Shown: piece by piece, positions 63,399-64,000 of the stretch
Numbering within the stretch: the first letter of the stretch is position 1
How the letters are laid out: each line of letters opens with the position of its first letter
NCBI RefSeq assembly: GCF_018499875.1
Contig: NZ_JAHBAY010000008.1
Location: 186,001-250,000 of the forward strand
Origin: Kineosporia corallincola
GTDB lineage: Bacteria > Actinomycetota > Actinomycetes > Actinomycetales > Kineosporiaceae
Direction of reading: 5' to 3'
Length of the DNA: 64,000 nucleotides
Translations under genes and position numbers: made by a program
The notes under the pieces: model-generated
Databases searched by the model: none
Told to the model about the DNA's origin: nothing
What the model saw: the letters and a program-made list of their open reading frames with translations, nothing else

Positions 63399-64000
63399 CG
63401 GTAGAACAGGCAGCACATGCCGCGCACCGGGTCGAGGTACTGGACGGCCAGCTCGGTGCGGGCGAACCGGACGGTGCCCCGCCGCCGGATCGGCGCCCCC
63501 TCGGCCACCAGCGCGTCGAGGAAGAGCTGCCCGGCCGCACGGCCCGCCTCCTGGTCGCCGCCGGCCAGCAGCGGGCTCTTGGTGGCGGGCCCCAGCACCG
63601 AGTCGGCCACCTGGTTCCACATCGCGACCTTGCCGTAGCGGGTGTGTGCGTGGATCCGCTCGATCAGCGGGGCGAGCGTGTCGTGGGCTCCGCGGGCGGC
63701 CCAGGCTGCCAGGGCCGGCAGGTCTTCAGCGGTGGTGACGCCGGACGATCCGGCCAGCGGGTCGGAGGGGAGGACGGCGAGACGCCGGGAGCGCACGGCG
63801 ATCTGCTGCACCAGCCCGTCGTCGTCCAGGCGCATCATCAGGGACGCCGGGCCGGTGTCGTAGGCCTGACCCGCCACCGCGATCGCGATACCCAGCCGGC
63901 CTGCGGCCGCGTAGCCCAGGCTGCCGATCAGCCGGGCCCCGAGCACCGCCGGGCCGTGGTTCAGGTGCGGGCCCTTCGACGCAAGCATGGCTTGGAGCAC
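63350..64000 (-). CDS. FhuF-like ferric reductase / 2Fe-2S protein (5' part missing)
   Basis: At least 216 residues. The C-terminal GMCCLFYRQDEDKCGGCPL carries the CC-x9-C-x2-C 2Fe-2S motif of FhuF, which reduces iron in ferric siderophores in the cytosol. The start lies at or beyond base 64000; an in-frame Met is at the edge. Convergent and overlapping with the MFS gene by 49 bp. Confidence 0.85.
   Translation of the reverse strand: MLQAMLASKGPHLNHGPAVLGARLIGSLGYAAAGRLGIAIAVAGQAYDTGPASLMMRLDDDGLVQQIAVRSRRLAVLPSDPLAGSSGVTTAEDLPALAAWAARGAHDTLAPLIERIHAHTRYGKVAMWNQVADSVLGPATKSPLLAGGDQEAGRAAGQLFLDALVAEGAPIRRRGTVRFARTELAVQYLDPVRGMCCLFYRQDEDKCGGCPLVDKT

Overview
The window is GC-rich (about 70%) actinobacterial chromosome with strong GC3 codon bias, many GTG starts and short ATGA/GTGA overlaps. 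Two blocks of gene order identify the place. On the left is murJ - DUF6049 - NUDIX (all minus) facing pcnA. In the middle is ino1 - padR (minus), then a class A PBP, a GT87 mannosyltransferase, rpsF, ssb, rpsR, rplI, a MATE gene and dnaB. As I recall, Streptomyces and Mycobacterium have the same order on one arm close to oriC, so oriC probably lies to the left of base 1. This is inferred from gene order only. A Kineosporia-like actinomycete is my best guess for the organism, with low confidence.

Layout. 1-6244: lipid II flippase, a secreted/anchored DUF6049 protein, a MutT-like hydrolase and the CCA-adding enzyme. 6646-11303: FHA protein, MFS exporter, endonuclease V, small membrane protein. 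11360-13099: inositol-phosphate synthase with its PadR neighbour. 13453-19961: cell-wall synthase and mannosyltransferase, then the ribosomal/SSB operon. 20088-24782: small protein, MATE transporter, a DnaA-box cluster and dnaB carrying an intein. 24830-29149: APH-type kinase, then a two-gene locus of a Tat-type secreted protein and a DUF1906 glycoside-hydrolase-like protein. 29466-34582: ileS under a T-box, and a divergent gltX of unusual type with a palindromic operator. 34638-43797: accessory metabolism (DksA-like, patatin, PPOX, FAD oxidase, ogt, pxpA, lycopene cyclase, secreted peptidase). 43850-46606: a complete CsoR-CopZ-CopA copper operon with its operator. 46968-57521: purB, cupin, a large membrane protein, a MoxR-DUF58-transglutaminase operon converging on murF, and an MBL hydrolase. 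58174-60976: a sugar-type ABC importer. 61238-64000: a TetR/MFS pair and an FhuF-like reductase cut by the window end.

Most genes are ordinary core or accessory genes; no phage, transposon, CRISPR array, tRNA or rRNA was seen. The strongest unexplained signals are at DNA level. First, a 63-bp block of A/T-ending codons in dnaB sits exactly over the P-loop, which is a known intein insertion site in other DnaB genes, while the intein present here is at the other, downstream site. Second, a 16-mer, GTCGTCCAMMATTGAC, occurs four times, always on the + strand, regardless of gene direction or frame. Third, helically phased DnaA boxes lie upstream of dnaB. Further signals are the gltX operator, an 11-bp tandem repeat between ileS and the DUF1906 gene, parS-like sites and several strong hairpins.
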